Shown here one piece after another: positions 44,230 through 52,387 of a DNA stretch of 64,000 nt. The stretch's first letter is position 1, and every line of letters begins with the position of its first letter. The notes below the pieces were generated by a model. That model saw nothing but the letters and a program-made list of their open reading frames with translations, was not told where the DNA came from and ran no database searches. The translations under genes were made by a program, and so were the position numbers. Source of the stretch: Tautonia rosea (GTDB taxonomy: Bacteria; Planctomycetota; Planctomycetia; Isosphaerales; Isosphaeraceae); assembly GCF_012958305.1 (NCBI RefSeq), contig NZ_JABBYO010000005.1, forward strand, positions 62,001 through 126,000, read 5' to 3'.

Positions 44230-44631
44230 TCAACGCTTAGAGAACTGGTAGCTGCGGCGGGCCTTTTTGTGGCCGTACTTCTTGCGTTCGACCATTCGGG
44301 CGTCTCGAGTGAGGAAGCCGTGGTCGCGCAGTTGCGGCTCAAGGTCGGTTCGGTAGGCGGAGAGGGCGCGACCGAGTCCGAGCATCACCGCACCGGCCTG
44401 GGCACTCTTGCCGCTGCCGCCAACGTTGACAAACACATCGAGCCGGCCGCCGAGATCGGCGACATGAATCGGGGCTCGGGCGTCGGCCCGTTCGGTTTCG
44501 GTGTTGAAGTACTCGTCGACGGGCAGGCCATTGACAAGGTACTGGCCCGTGCCTTCTCGGATGCGAACGCGGGCGACAGCCGTCTTGCGGCGACCGGTGC
44601 CCCAGGTATACGGATTATTCACCGTGGCCAT
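44230..44631 (-). CDS. rpsI: Small ribosomal subunit protein uS9
   Basis: This 133-residue ribosomal protein has the S9 signature GTGRRKTAVARVRIREGTG near the start, GGRLDVFVNVGGSGKSAQAG in the middle, and the conserved basic end KKYGHKKARRSYQFSKR that reaches the P-site tRNA. It follows rplM with a gap of 102 bp, the usual bacterial order rplM-rpsI. A very strong terminator lies 55 bp after its stop codon. Confidence 0.98.
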   Translation of the reverse strand: MATVNNPYTWGTGRRKTAVARVRIREGTGQYLVNGLPVDEYFNTETERADARAPIHVADLGGRLDVFVNVGGSGKSAQAGAVMLGLGRALSAYRTDLEPQLRDHGFLTRDARMVERKKYGHKKARRSYQFSKR

Positions 44632-44733
44632 CGTCTCGGGGTTCCTTGGCGCTCCCCGGGAAGATTCCGGGGCGAGATGCTCCGTGGATTCGGATCAATA
44701 AGACAACGAACTGTGGGATGCGAAGGCCGAGCG

Positions 44734-45387
44734 TTACTCGGACTTCTCGTCGGTCTTGGTCGGTTCCGTGACGTCGGTCGTCTCGGTGGCCGCGGTCGAC
44801 GTCGGGGTCGTTTCCTCAGCCGGAGGGGCGACGGACGCGACCGGGGGCTCGACCTCCGGTCGCTCAGTCTTGGGCTTGGTGGCCTTTCGGGCCTTCGGCT
44901 TGGGTGGAGCGGGCTCGGGGGCGAGGATGGCTCCCGAAGCGGTCGGGCGGCCAAGTTTCGGCTCCAGCGGAATGGGTTGCTGGGCCTGATGCGGGTGCTG
45001 ATCGCCGACGTAGAGCTTGAGCTTCGACATCATGTGCCGGCCCATCTTGGACTTCGGCATCATGCGGCGAATGGCTTCGTAGAGGATGCGTTCGGGGTGG
45101 CGCTGGAAGAGTTTCCAGGCGACTTCTTCTTTCTGGCCGCCCGGGTAGCCGCTGTAGCGCTGGTAGACGACCTGCTGCCACTTGTTGCCGGTGAAGACAA
45201 CCTTGTCGACGTTGGTGACGATGACGTAGTCACCCGTGTCGATATGGGGGGTATAGGTCGGGCGATGCTTGCCCATCAGGATGGGGGCAATCTGGGCGGC
45301 AAGACGGCCGACAACGGCATCGGTCGCGTCGATGACATACCACTGAGGGGCCAGTTCGTTGGCCTTGGCCTGATAACACTTCATCAT
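44734..45387 (-). CDS. rplM: Large ribosomal subunit protein uL13 with C-terminal extension
   Basis: The first 142 or so of 217 residues are ordinary L13: WYVIDATDAVVGRLAAQIAP, GDYVIVTNVDKVVFTGNKW, and RRMMPKSKMGRHMMSKLKLY followed by VGDQHPHQAQQP. After this come about 70 extra residues rich in Pro, Ala, Thr, Lys and Glu (KPKARKATKPKTERPEVEPP), with no hydrophobic stretch, so probably disordered. The extension is in frame with the body and ends at a normal stop before rpsI. Two adjacent ATGs (45387 and 45384) are possible starts. The promoter at 45458-45486 is close to consensus. Confidence 0.95.
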   Translation of the reverse strand: MMKCYQAKANELAPQWYVIDATDAVVGRLAAQIAPILMGKHRPTYTPHIDTGDYVIVTNVDKVVFTGNKWQQVVYQRYSGYPGGQKEEVAWKLFQRHPERILYEAIRRMMPKSKMGRHMMSKLKLYVGDQHPHQAQQPIPLEPKLGRPTASGAILAPEPAPPKPKARKATKPKTERPEVEPPVASVAPPAEETTPTSTAATETTDVTEPTKTDEKSE

Positions 45388-45457
45388 GGTCGGAGTGACC
45401 CAAGTCGTAGGTCGAAGCACGTGACCGGACGGTGAAGACCGGCATGGCAAAACGACT

Positions 45458-45486
45458 AGGATACCGACGGATCGATCGAAATTCAA
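45458..45486 (-). promoter_or_regulatory. Sigma70-type promoter of rplM-rpsI
   Basis: On the minus strand TTGAAT (45486-45481) and TATCCT (45463-45458) are separated by 17 bases and lie about 70 bp before the rplM start codon. It is a close match to consensus, as expected for a ribosomal protein operon. Confidence 0.6.
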
Positions 45487-45518
45487 GTCACGTGATGCGA
45501 AACTCCAGGTTCGAACGA

Positions 45519-47177
45519 TCAGGAGACGAGGGCCGGATCGATCGGGGCAGAGTCTTCAGGAAGTCGGGGACGACGGAAGGAGACGGGTCGTTCCCACTCG
45601 ACCCGAGGTTCGGGGAAGTCGCGGCGGGTATGAGTGCCTCGCGACTCCTCGCGGGCCGAGGCCCCGGCGATGATCAGGTGGGCGACGGTGAGCATGTTCT
45701 GAAGGACCCAGCCGTCGGGGTTGTCGAAGCTCTGGTCGAGGACGTATCGGCACCAGAAAGCGACCTGGCGGGCGGCCTCGTCGAGCCCTCGGGCGTCTCG
45801 GGTGATGCCGACATTGCGCCACATCTGGGCACGGAGCGAGTTGCGGATGTCGGCCAGGTCGAGTGGTTCGTGGGCGACCTCGTGGCGATCGACGGCGATG
45901 GGAGGAACTTCCAGGAGGGAGGGGATGGGACCGTGGAGGGATCGGTTGATGTCCTCGGCCGCTCGGGCCCCGTAGACGAGGCCTTCGAGCAGGCTGTTCG
46001 AGGCCAGGCGATTCGCGCCGTGGAGGCCCGAGCTGGTGACCTCGCCCGCAGCCCAAAGGCCGGGGACGTCGGTCCGGCCGTCGAGGTCGACGGTGATGCC
46101 GCCGATCATGTAATGGGCCCCGGGACGAATGGGAATTTGATCCCGAGTAATGTCCAGGCCGAACCCGAGCAGGAGCGTGTCAATGCTGGGGAACCGTCGG
46201 CGGACGAGGGCGGGATCAAGGTGCGAGAGGTCAAGGAAGACACACGGGTGCTGTGTGCGGGCCATCTGGGCGACAATGGCGCGTGAGACGTCGTCGCGGG
46301 GGGCGAGTTCGGCATCGGGGTGGTATTCGGGCATGAACCGGTGGCCGTTGCAGTCTCGCAGGTAGGCCCCTTCGCCTCGGATGGCTTCGGTCAGGAGATG
46401 GCGAGACGATCCGGCAATGTAGAGGACCGTCGGGTGGAACTGGATGAATTCCATGTCACGCAACTCGGCCCCGGCGCGGTAGGCGAGAGCGTGACCGTCG
46501 CCGGTGGCGATGGGGGGATTGGTCGACTCTCGGTAGAGCTGCCCGGCCCCTCCGGTCGCCAGGAGGGTGGCCCTGGCCCAGATCAAGGACGGTCCTCGGC
46601 GGCGGTCCCAGACGATGGCTCCTCGGCATCGGCCCTCGAAGGTCAGGAGGTCGATGGTGAAGCTGTTCTGCCAGATCCGGACATTCGAGCGTGACTGAGT
46701 CTGGGCGACGACGGCCCGCATCACCTCTCGGCCGGTGGCGTCTCCGAGCGCGTGGACGATTCGAGCGTGGGAATGACCTCCTTCGAGGCCGAGGGCGACC
46801 TGACCGTTGACCTGGTCGAAGACGGTCCCCCAGTCAATGAGTTCGGCAATGCGGCCCGGCGCTTCTCGGACAACGGTTTCGACCACGTTCCGATCGCAGA
46901 GTCCCTTGCCCGCAGCGAGCGTGTCGGCCACGTGGTCATCGAAGTGGTCTTCGGGATCGAGGACCGAGGCGATGCCGCCCTGAGCGTAGGTGCTGTTGCT
47001 TTCTCGGATCTGGTCCTTGGTGACGACGAGGACTCGAGCCGACGGATCGACACCGAGCGCGGTGCGGAGTCCGGCCAGTCCGCCACCGATGATCAGGACA
47101 TCGGCGAAATGGTGGGGCAGGTCTCTTGGGTCGAACGGGATCAGGTAACGTCGGGGAAGCTCAAGCGAAGCGATCAT
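45519..47177 (-). CDS. nadB: L-aspartate oxidase
   Basis: This 552-residue flavoprotein makes iminoaspartate, the first step of NAD synthesis from aspartate. The FAD-binding motif is VLIIGGGLAGLRTAL near residue 27. The catalytic region has NSTYAQGGIASVL near residue 63 and RDELEFIQFHPT-like text (RDMEFIQFHPTVLY) near residue 225, with APRDDVSRAI and LHGANRLASNSLLEGLVYG later, the last being a strong family mark. I start at the ATG of MIASLELPRR; the open frame extends 67 codons upstream but looks random. nadA and nadC are not in the window. An 18 bp palindrome lies 75 bp upstream. Confidence 0.94.
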   Translation of the reverse strand: MIASLELPRRYLIPFDPRDLPHHFADVLIIGGGLAGLRTALGVDPSARVLVVTKDQIRESNSTYAQGGIASVLDPEDHFDDHVADTLAAGKGLCDRNVVETVVREAPGRIAELIDWGTVFDQVNGQVALGLEGGHSHARIVHALGDATGREVMRAVVAQTQSRSNVRIWQNSFTIDLLTFEGRCRGAIVWDRRRGPSLIWARATLLATGGAGQLYRESTNPPIATGDGHALAYRAGAELRDMEFIQFHPTVLYIAGSSRHLLTEAIRGEGAYLRDCNGHRFMPEYHPDAELAPRDDVSRAIVAQMARTQHPCVFLDLSHLDPALVRRRFPSIDTLLLGFGLDITRDQIPIRPGAHYMIGGITVDLDGRTDVPGLWAAGEVTSSGLHGANRLASNSLLEGLVYGARAAEDINRSLHGPIPSLLEVPPIAVDRHEVAHEPLDLADIRNSLRAQMWRNVGITRDARGLDEAARQVAFWCRYVLDQSFDNPDGWVLQNMLTVAHLIIAGASAREESRGTHTRRDFPEPRVEWERPVSFRRPRLPEDSAPIDPALVS

Positions 47178-47251
47178 CGGGAGAGGGTTTCCGATGTCGG
47201 GGTCGGGCGATGAAGGATCGAACTCAACTCCGGCCGGCGTTGACCGACGAG

Positions 47252-47269
47252 TAAGATCATCTGATCTTA
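47252..47269. promoter_or_regulatory. Palindrome upstream of nadB, candidate operator
   Basis: TAAGATCA-TC-TGATCTTA is a perfect 8 bp inverted repeat with a 2 base centre, 75 bp upstream of the nadB start. Its size and symmetry suit a dimeric repressor. It lies in the only A/T-rich part of the gap. I cannot assign it to a known NAD regulator. Confidence 0.4.
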
Positions 47270-47338
47270 ACACGAAGGAGCAGATGTGGAACCAAGGGGT
47301 TGCCGGTTTCGGAATCGAGTCAGGGTGGGGAGTCATGG

Positions 47339-47373
47339 GAGAAGGCCGGAGGGACACCGCCTCCGGCCTTCTC
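47339..47373 (-). terminator. Hairpin terminator after the repeat-bearing membrane protein gene
   Basis: GAGAAGGCCGGAGG and CCTCCGGCCTTCTC form a perfect 14 bp stem with a 7 nt loop, about 60 bases after the stop codon of the gene at 47432-50452. No T-run follows, so termination may be partial or factor-assisted. Confidence 0.6.
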
Positions 47374-47431
47374 GACATGGTTGTCTGATCGAGTGGTGAT
47401 GAGGTCGTCGGAAGAGCGGCCGCGGCACGCC

Positions 47432-50400
47432 TCAGGGATTTCCCCCCGATCGCCCTGGGGCCGGATTGCCGCGACCCTCCGACGCGGGGGGATTGGTGTC
47501 GGAGAGCCGACGCTGGTAGGCCTCGACGAGCTTCCGGAGCTGAGGAGGCGGTGGAGTTCCGCCGCCCTGTCGGCTCATGCCGAGGTTATCGTTGACCCCG
47601 GTGCCCTGGGAGCGTCTCGCCCCATCGCTCTGCCGGACCCCAGAGAGCGGGTCGGGAACGACCCGATTTGGGTCGATCGTCCCTGACTGGGACTCCAGAT
47701 CGACTTCCAGTTCCCGCCCTTCGCCCGCTGGGCCTTCGGGAGGTCCGGAGAAGCGTTCGACGAACTGAGACATCTCCTCACGGGTCATTCCGGTGAGGTC
47801 TTCGAGCTTTCGCGTCTGGTCCTCATCCTGGAGGGCTTCGCGGATCCGACGAAGCTTCTGGTCCCTCGCGTCGATGGATTCGGGAATGGGAGCTTCGCGA
47901 CCGACCTCGGGGGGACCGTCCGGCGTGGGCGGGGGCTCGCTGAGGTCCTTCGCTTCCGGAAGCCTTGGAGGCAGTTTCGCCTGGCCGACCTCCCCTTGAG
48001 GATCGCCCATGCTTTCGCCCGGCTGGCTTCCGGGCTGATTCGGTTCACCTTGCTGACCTTCGCCTTGACGCTGGTCGCCTTGCTGACCTTCGCCTTGACG
48101 TTGGTCGCCTTGCTGGCCTTCGCCCTGGCGTTGCTGGCCTTCGCCTTGACGTTGGTCGCCTTGCTGACCCTCGCCCTGGCGTTGCTGACCTTCGCCCTGG
48201 CGCTGGTCGCCTTGCTGGCCTTCGCCCTGGCGTTGCTGGCCTTCGCCCTGGCGCTGGTCACCTTGCTGACCTTCGCCTTGACGTTGGTCGCCTTGCTGAC
48301 CTTCGCCTTGACGTTGGTCGCCTTGCTGACCTTCGCCTTGACGCTGGTCACCTTGCTGGCCTTCGCCTTGACGTTGCTGACCTTCGCCTTGACGTTGCTG
48401 ACCTTCGCCCTGGCGCTGGTCACCTTGCTGACCTTCGCCCTGACGCTGGTCGCCTTGCTGACCTTCGCCTTGACGTTGGTCGCCCTGGTTGGGGGGGGGC
48501 TCTTGACGATCCTGATCGAGCGCGTTGAGCATGCGGTCGAGCTTTTCCTGCTCTTCAGGCGAGAGCGGGCGGTCGTCGGGACGGGATTGCTCGTTGCGGG
48601 GGGTGCCGTCGGAGTTCTTGGGTTGAGAGGGATCAGATGGAGTTTGCCCCTCGGTTCCGGAAGACCCCCCGCCTTGCTGACCCTGGCCCTGACCATTCTG
48701 GGAGGGTTGCTGGTCGGGTGGGGGGGTACCTTGTGGGGATTCGGGTTGCTCGCCGGCGGGTTCCTCTGGAGCGTCACGGGGAGGAGTGGGATCCTGAGGA
48801 GGAGGCTCCTGCTGCCCCGAGCCGTCACGAGGAGGTTGATCCTCAGGAGGAGTCTGTTGTTCGTTAGGATTGGGTGATTCCGGTTCCTCGATCGGATCGA
48901 TGATCTCCAGGACGCGGCGGCTCGTCTGGACCTCTTGGGCAGTCGGGGAGCGGTTGTCGCGAACCTCGGCCCAGTAGGTCAGTCGATCACCAGCACGGGC
49001 GCCGATTGCCTCGAGATCGAGCGCTTCGACGTGATCAAGGGATCGAGACGCTTCCTTGCCTTCCAGCAGATCTTGAGGGTCGAGGATGGCGGCACCCTCA
49101 CGCTCCAGGTGCAGAGTGGCTGAGGAGAGGCCGAAGTCGTCAGAGGCGGTCAGTGCGAGCGCGATCCGGGAATTACTCGGGACCTCGATCCGCTCTGGCT
49201 CGGGCTGGATAAAGCGGACTTCGGGGACGCGGTCGGGAAGGGCCTCGATGTCGTAGACGACGGGTTCGGGGTTCAACTGCCCCTCGGTCGTCTCGAATTT
49301 GATGGAGTATGACCCATTCTCCTCGACCTTGAACCGGCCGGTCAGTTCCTGAGGGTTGTCTCGGGAAACGACAAGGCGAGACGTCCCCAACGCGCCAAGG
49401 TCAAGATTACCGTTTCGGGCGGGCTGGTTCGTAGTGGCGCGGACCGTCACCATCGTGCCTTCGAGCGCCCGGATATTGCCGCCCTCCACCCCTTCTCGAT
49501 CGGGAACACTCGTATAATCCGGGAAATCGAGGTCGTGGACGACCGAAACCACCCGAGGAGCGGGCAACACGGTGAGGCGGTACTGTTTCGTCTCGAAGTC
49601 GTTGGCGGAGAGGTAATAGATCAAATCTTGCTGAACATTGCGGAGAGTGACCGACCAGGGGTCGTAGCGTTGCTCTCCTTCATCAAGACTTGTCGAAGCG
49701 AAGTACTCTCCTCCATCGCTGCTGTAATGAAGGCGAACTTCGTCTGGACGAATGCCTCGGTAGTCGACCTCGGCCTCGAAAGTGACATTGGAACCAGAAA
49801 CGACACGAGAGAGTTCCTCGTCATCTCCGGGTTTAATGTTGATGAGCCGCGTATTCGTTGGCCGGGCGACATCGGCGAGAAGCGCACGCCGCGCCGAGTC
49901 GAGCACGTTCTTTGGGGTCAGGACCACGTAGAGGCAGAACAAGACCACAACGGCGGCCAGGGCGTAGAACGATTTCGTGAGATATCGTTGATCGACCGCC
50001 GCTTCCACCTGCACGTCCGCCAGATCTCGGACGGCTCGGGCTTCCAGCGTGCGAAGGACCGCAGGGGGCAGTTCGGCCCGATGGCGACGCAGGTCAATAT
50101 AATTGAGCAAGCTGTTTTTGAATCGAGCGTCGTATGCCTCAATCGTGCAGGCGGCGTAGAAACTGTTCACCGAAGAAAGCAGGGGTCGCACCACGTACCG
50201 AACGAACGCGTAGCCGCCACCCAGCAGGGCTCCGAACAGGATCACGGCCCGGACCGACCACGGAAGCCCGATCCAGTGATCGAGGACGATCTCCAGCAGT
50301 AGCAGGCCGAGGATGCCGGTGATCATCACCACCAAGGCGGTGAAGACTTCGGTTGCTCGGATGCGAGAACGGGTCAGATGCAGTTGATGATCCACAAACT

Positions 50401-50452
50401 GCTCGTAGTCAAGCATCCTGCCTTGCTGCTGCGGCTCGGTGCCCAGGGCCAT
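47432..50452 (-). CDS. Large membrane protein with GDQRQGEGQQ repeats (DUF4175-like)
   Basis: This 1006-residue protein has two membrane helices near residues 35-85 (ALVVMITGILGLLLLEIVL and a following one) and a third near 155-172. A beta-rich, probably extracytoplasmic part spans residues 180-520. Then comes a long Pro/Gln/Gly-rich tail with 11 copies of GDQRQGEGQQ and 5 shorter RQGEGQQ copies, and a C-terminal segment with KLRRIREALQDEDQTRKLED. The N-terminal layout resembles DUF4175-type proteins often found near MoxR/DUF58 systems, but no such genes are here. I start at the ATG at 50452, seven bases after GGGAGG; the longer frame to 50533 lacks such a site. Confidence 0.65.
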   Translation of the reverse strand: MALGTEPQQQGRMLDYEQFVDHQLHLTRSRIRATEVFTALVVMITGILGLLLLEIVLDHWIGLPWSVRAVILFGALLGGGYAFVRYVVRPLLSSVNSFYAACTIEAYDARFKNSLLNYIDLRRHRAELPPAVLRTLEARAVRDLADVQVEAAVDQRYLTKSFYALAAVVVLFCLYVVLTPKNVLDSARRALLADVARPTNTRLINIKPGDDEELSRVVSGSNVTFEAEVDYRGIRPDEVRLHYSSDGGEYFASTSLDEGEQRYDPWSVTLRNVQQDLIYYLSANDFETKQYRLTVLPAPRVVSVVHDLDFPDYTSVPDREGVEGGNIRALEGTMVTVRATTNQPARNGNLDLGALGTSRLVVSRDNPQELTGRFKVEENGSYSIKFETTEGQLNPEPVVYDIEALPDRVPEVRFIQPEPERIEVPSNSRIALALTASDDFGLSSATLHLEREGAAILDPQDLLEGKEASRSLDHVEALDLEAIGARAGDRLTYWAEVRDNRSPTAQEVQTSRRVLEIIDPIEEPESPNPNEQQTPPEDQPPRDGSGQQEPPPQDPTPPRDAPEEPAGEQPESPQGTPPPDQQPSQNGQGQGQQGGGSSGTEGQTPSDPSQPKNSDGTPRNEQSRPDDRPLSPEEQEKLDRMLNALDQDRQEPPPNQGDQRQGEGQQGDQRQGEGQQGDQRQGEGQQRQGEGQQRQGEGQQGDQRQGEGQQGDQRQGEGQQGDQRQGEGQQGDQRQGEGQQRQGEGQQGDQRQGEGQQRQGEGQQGDQRQGEGQQRQGEGQQGDQRQGEGQQGDQRQGEGQQGEPNQPGSQPGESMGDPQGEVGQAKLPPRLPEAKDLSEPPPTPDGPPEVGREAPIPESIDARDQKLRRIREALQDEDQTRKLEDLTGMTREEMSQFVERFSGPPEGPAGEGRELEVDLESQSGTIDPNRVVPDPLSGVRQSDGARRSQGTGVNDNLGMSRQGGGTPPPPQLRKLVEAYQRRLSDTNPPASEGRGNPAPGRSGGNP
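48051..48486 (-). repeat. In-frame 30 bp/21 bp tandem repeats coding for GDQRQGEGQQ
   Basis: Roughly 435 bp made of 11 units of 30 bp and 5 of 21 bp, all in frame with the surrounding gene. The units are nearly identical in DNA, with GAC/GAT-type silent changes few, so recent slippage or recombination is likely. The other strand stays open across it because the repeat length is a multiple of three. Confidence 0.85.
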
Positions 50453-50592
50453 GGCGCTGCCTCCCAATCTGCCTGCGAGCGGATCGTCTGCATCCGGATC
50501 GGCGGTCATCCTGCGAATCATTCTATACGACACGAGAGTCAGGAACAGTTCGAATCCGACTCTTGTCCGACAATCCGAGTCGGGGTGAGATG

Positions 50593-51312
50593 TTAGCGTG
50601 CGAACGGAATCCAGGTGCCGTCGGGATTGAGCACCTCATTGGGCCGGAACCGAGCTTTGTAGGAGAGGGATCGGCACTCGGCCACGAAATAGCCAAGGTA
50701 GACATGCTTCCGTCCCTGTTCGGCGGCTCGATCAAGCAGTCGGAGAATGTTCCACGTGCCCGGGGAGCGGTTGAGAATTGCGTGGTCGTAGACAAAATAA
50801 ATGGCCGATAACGCGCCGGGAAGAACATCGACGAAGCCGGCCCCGATCAATCGGCCGTCGATCCGATAAAGCCATTGTTCGGTCGGGATGGGATTATCGA
50901 GAAAGGCGTCCTGAAAGTCCTCGGGGGCGTCGAGTTCGTGGCTGGGCCATCCCCGGAGTTCTTGCTGCCGGAGATGGTAGCGATCGTAAAGGTCGAGGAC
51001 CTCCGGATCGGGAAGACCGGAGGCGGCCTGAATGGTGAGCTCCAGGGAGTCGAGGTTCCGCGCCCGTACGCGCTTCATGCTCCGATCGAGCCGAAATCGG
51101 CTGGCATCAACCCGGAGCGAGCGACACTTTGTACATCCGAGACAGCGAGGACGAAACAAGGTCCGACCGAATCGACGCCAGCCAGACTGGAGCCGCCGAA
51201 GATAATCGTCGGGCTCCATGGTCCCGACGATCTCGAACTCCATTCGGGCGGATTGTGACGGAACGTAACTGCAAGGCCGGATTCGAGACACGACATGAGC
51301 GGTAATATCCAT
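50593..51312 (-). CDS. Arginyl/leucyl-tRNA-protein transferase (Ate/Bpt family)
   Basis: This 239-residue protein has the ATE-family N-terminal domain: RPCSYVPSQSARMEFEI near residue 11, then the Cys pair in RPRCLGCTKCRSLRVDASRF near residue 52. The C-terminal GNAT-like domain contains EQWLYRIDGRLIGAGFVDVL and SAIYFVYDHAILNRSPGTWN. Such enzymes transfer an amino acid from tRNA to the N-terminus of proteins and mark them for ClpAP-type degradation. In bacteria the Bpt branch transfers leucine to acidic N-termini; I cannot tell Bpt from Ate here. I start at the ATG of MDITAHVV. It is divergent from the isomerase gene at 51530. Confidence 0.85.
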   Translation of the reverse strand: MDITAHVVSRIRPCSYVPSQSARMEFEIVGTMEPDDYLRRLQSGWRRFGRTLFRPRCLGCTKCRSLRVDASRFRLDRSMKRVRARNLDSLELTIQAASGLPDPEVLDLYDRYHLRQQELRGWPSHELDAPEDFQDAFLDNPIPTEQWLYRIDGRLIGAGFVDVLPGALSAIYFVYDHAILNRSPGTWNILRLLDRAAEQGRKHVYLGYFVAECRSLSYKARFRPNEVLNPDGTWIPFAR

Positions 51313-51529
51313 AAGATTCCGAGCGGGACAAAGGGTGACACGATCGAAATCGACGGTTGAACACGCTCCGAGCACTCGAGACGCTGCAGATCAAACGCCT
51401 CAGGAACAGAATTCCATTCCTGAACTCGGTCGGAGGACTGGTTGAAGCAGACCTTCACCCTGGTCATAATAGCCGCTCAATGACCGGCCACCCAGGCCCG
51501 GATCGCAAAACCGGCCGAGCGAGGCGTCG

Positions 51530-52387
51530 ATGCGACTGGCGTTCAGCACCAATGCGTACATGCGTTTTCCCTTCGACGAAGCTGCCGAGCGGATTGCTGC
51601 GCTCGGTTACGAAGGGCTCGAACTCATGGCCGATGTTCCCCACGCCTGGCCGGCGGGTTTGCTCGACGGAACCAAGCAGGCGATCGTTCAGAGCATGCAG
51701 CGGCATTCGCTCCAGTTTTCGAACGTCAACGCCTTCATGATGAACGCCATTGCCGACCATCGGCAACCTTACTGGTATCCCTCGTTCATTGAGACTGACG
51801 AGGGATACCGCCGCGTTCGGATTGATCATACCCGACGATCACTTGACCTGTGTGCGGAGCTGGGTGCTCCCCATATCACGACCGAGCCGGGCGGCCCGAT
51901 CGCTCCGGGCCAGTCGCGGCAAGAGGCGATCGATTTGTTCGTCGAGGTGCTCAAACCGCTGGCTGAACATGCAGGAAATCGCGGAGTATTGCTCCTGATC
52001 GAGCCAGAACCAGGTCTCCTGCTCGAAACTACGGATCAGTATCTTGAAGTCGCCGAGCGAGTGAACTCCCCCTCGCTTGGCCTAAACTTTGACGTGGGGC
52101 ACGCCTACTGCATGGCCGAGGATTTGCCTGTTCAAATCGCCAAGCTCGCCCATCTCACCAAGCACTATCACGTTGAGGACATCGCGGCCTCCCGAGTGCA
52201 TCATCACCTTGTCCCCGGAACGGGTGCGATCGATTTTCCGGGAGTCTTTGAGGCGATCCGAAAGACCGGATACGACGGTTGGGTGACGGTGGAACTCTAC
52301 CCCTTCGTCGACGATCCCGACGAGGCGGCCCGGGAGGCGATTGAGCGCCTGCGGCCCCTGGTTGAGACCCCTGCCGGTGCCGGATGA
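51530..52387 (+). CDS. Sugar phosphate isomerase/epimerase-like TIM-barrel protein
   Basis: This 285-residue protein has the AP-endonuclease-2/xylose-isomerase-like barrel: LAFSTNAYMRFPFDEA at the start, metal-ligand strands with ITTEPGG, LLIEPEPG, NFDVGHAYC, HYHVEDIAA and VTVELYP near residues 120, 162, 185, 218 and 255. It is probably a cytoplasmic metal-dependent isomerase, substrate unknown. The stop codon overlaps the start of the EboC-type gene (ATGA), which places it in the EBO-like operon. EboE of cyanobacteria is also an isomerase-fold protein, but longer and with a different start, so I do not assign that name. Confidence 0.8.
   Translation: MRLAFSTNAYMRFPFDEAAERIAALGYEGLELMADVPHAWPAGLLDGTKQAIVQSMQRHSLQFSNVNAFMMNAIADHRQPYWYPSFIETDEGYRRVRIDHTRRSLDLCAELGAPHITTEPGGPIAPGQSRQEAIDLFVEVLKPLAEHAGNRGVLLLIEPEPGLLLETTDQYLEVAERVNSPSLGLNFDVGHAYCMAEDLPVQIAKLAHLTKHYHVEDIAASRVHHHLVPGTGAIDFPGVFEAIRKTGYDGWVTVELYPFVDDPDEAAREAIERLRPLVETPAGAG

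Noticed and set aside
48051-48486. Regular repeats that could be taken for a CRISPR array
   Set aside because: The units are contiguous 30 and 21 bp in-frame coding repeats with no unique spacers, and no cas genes are near.
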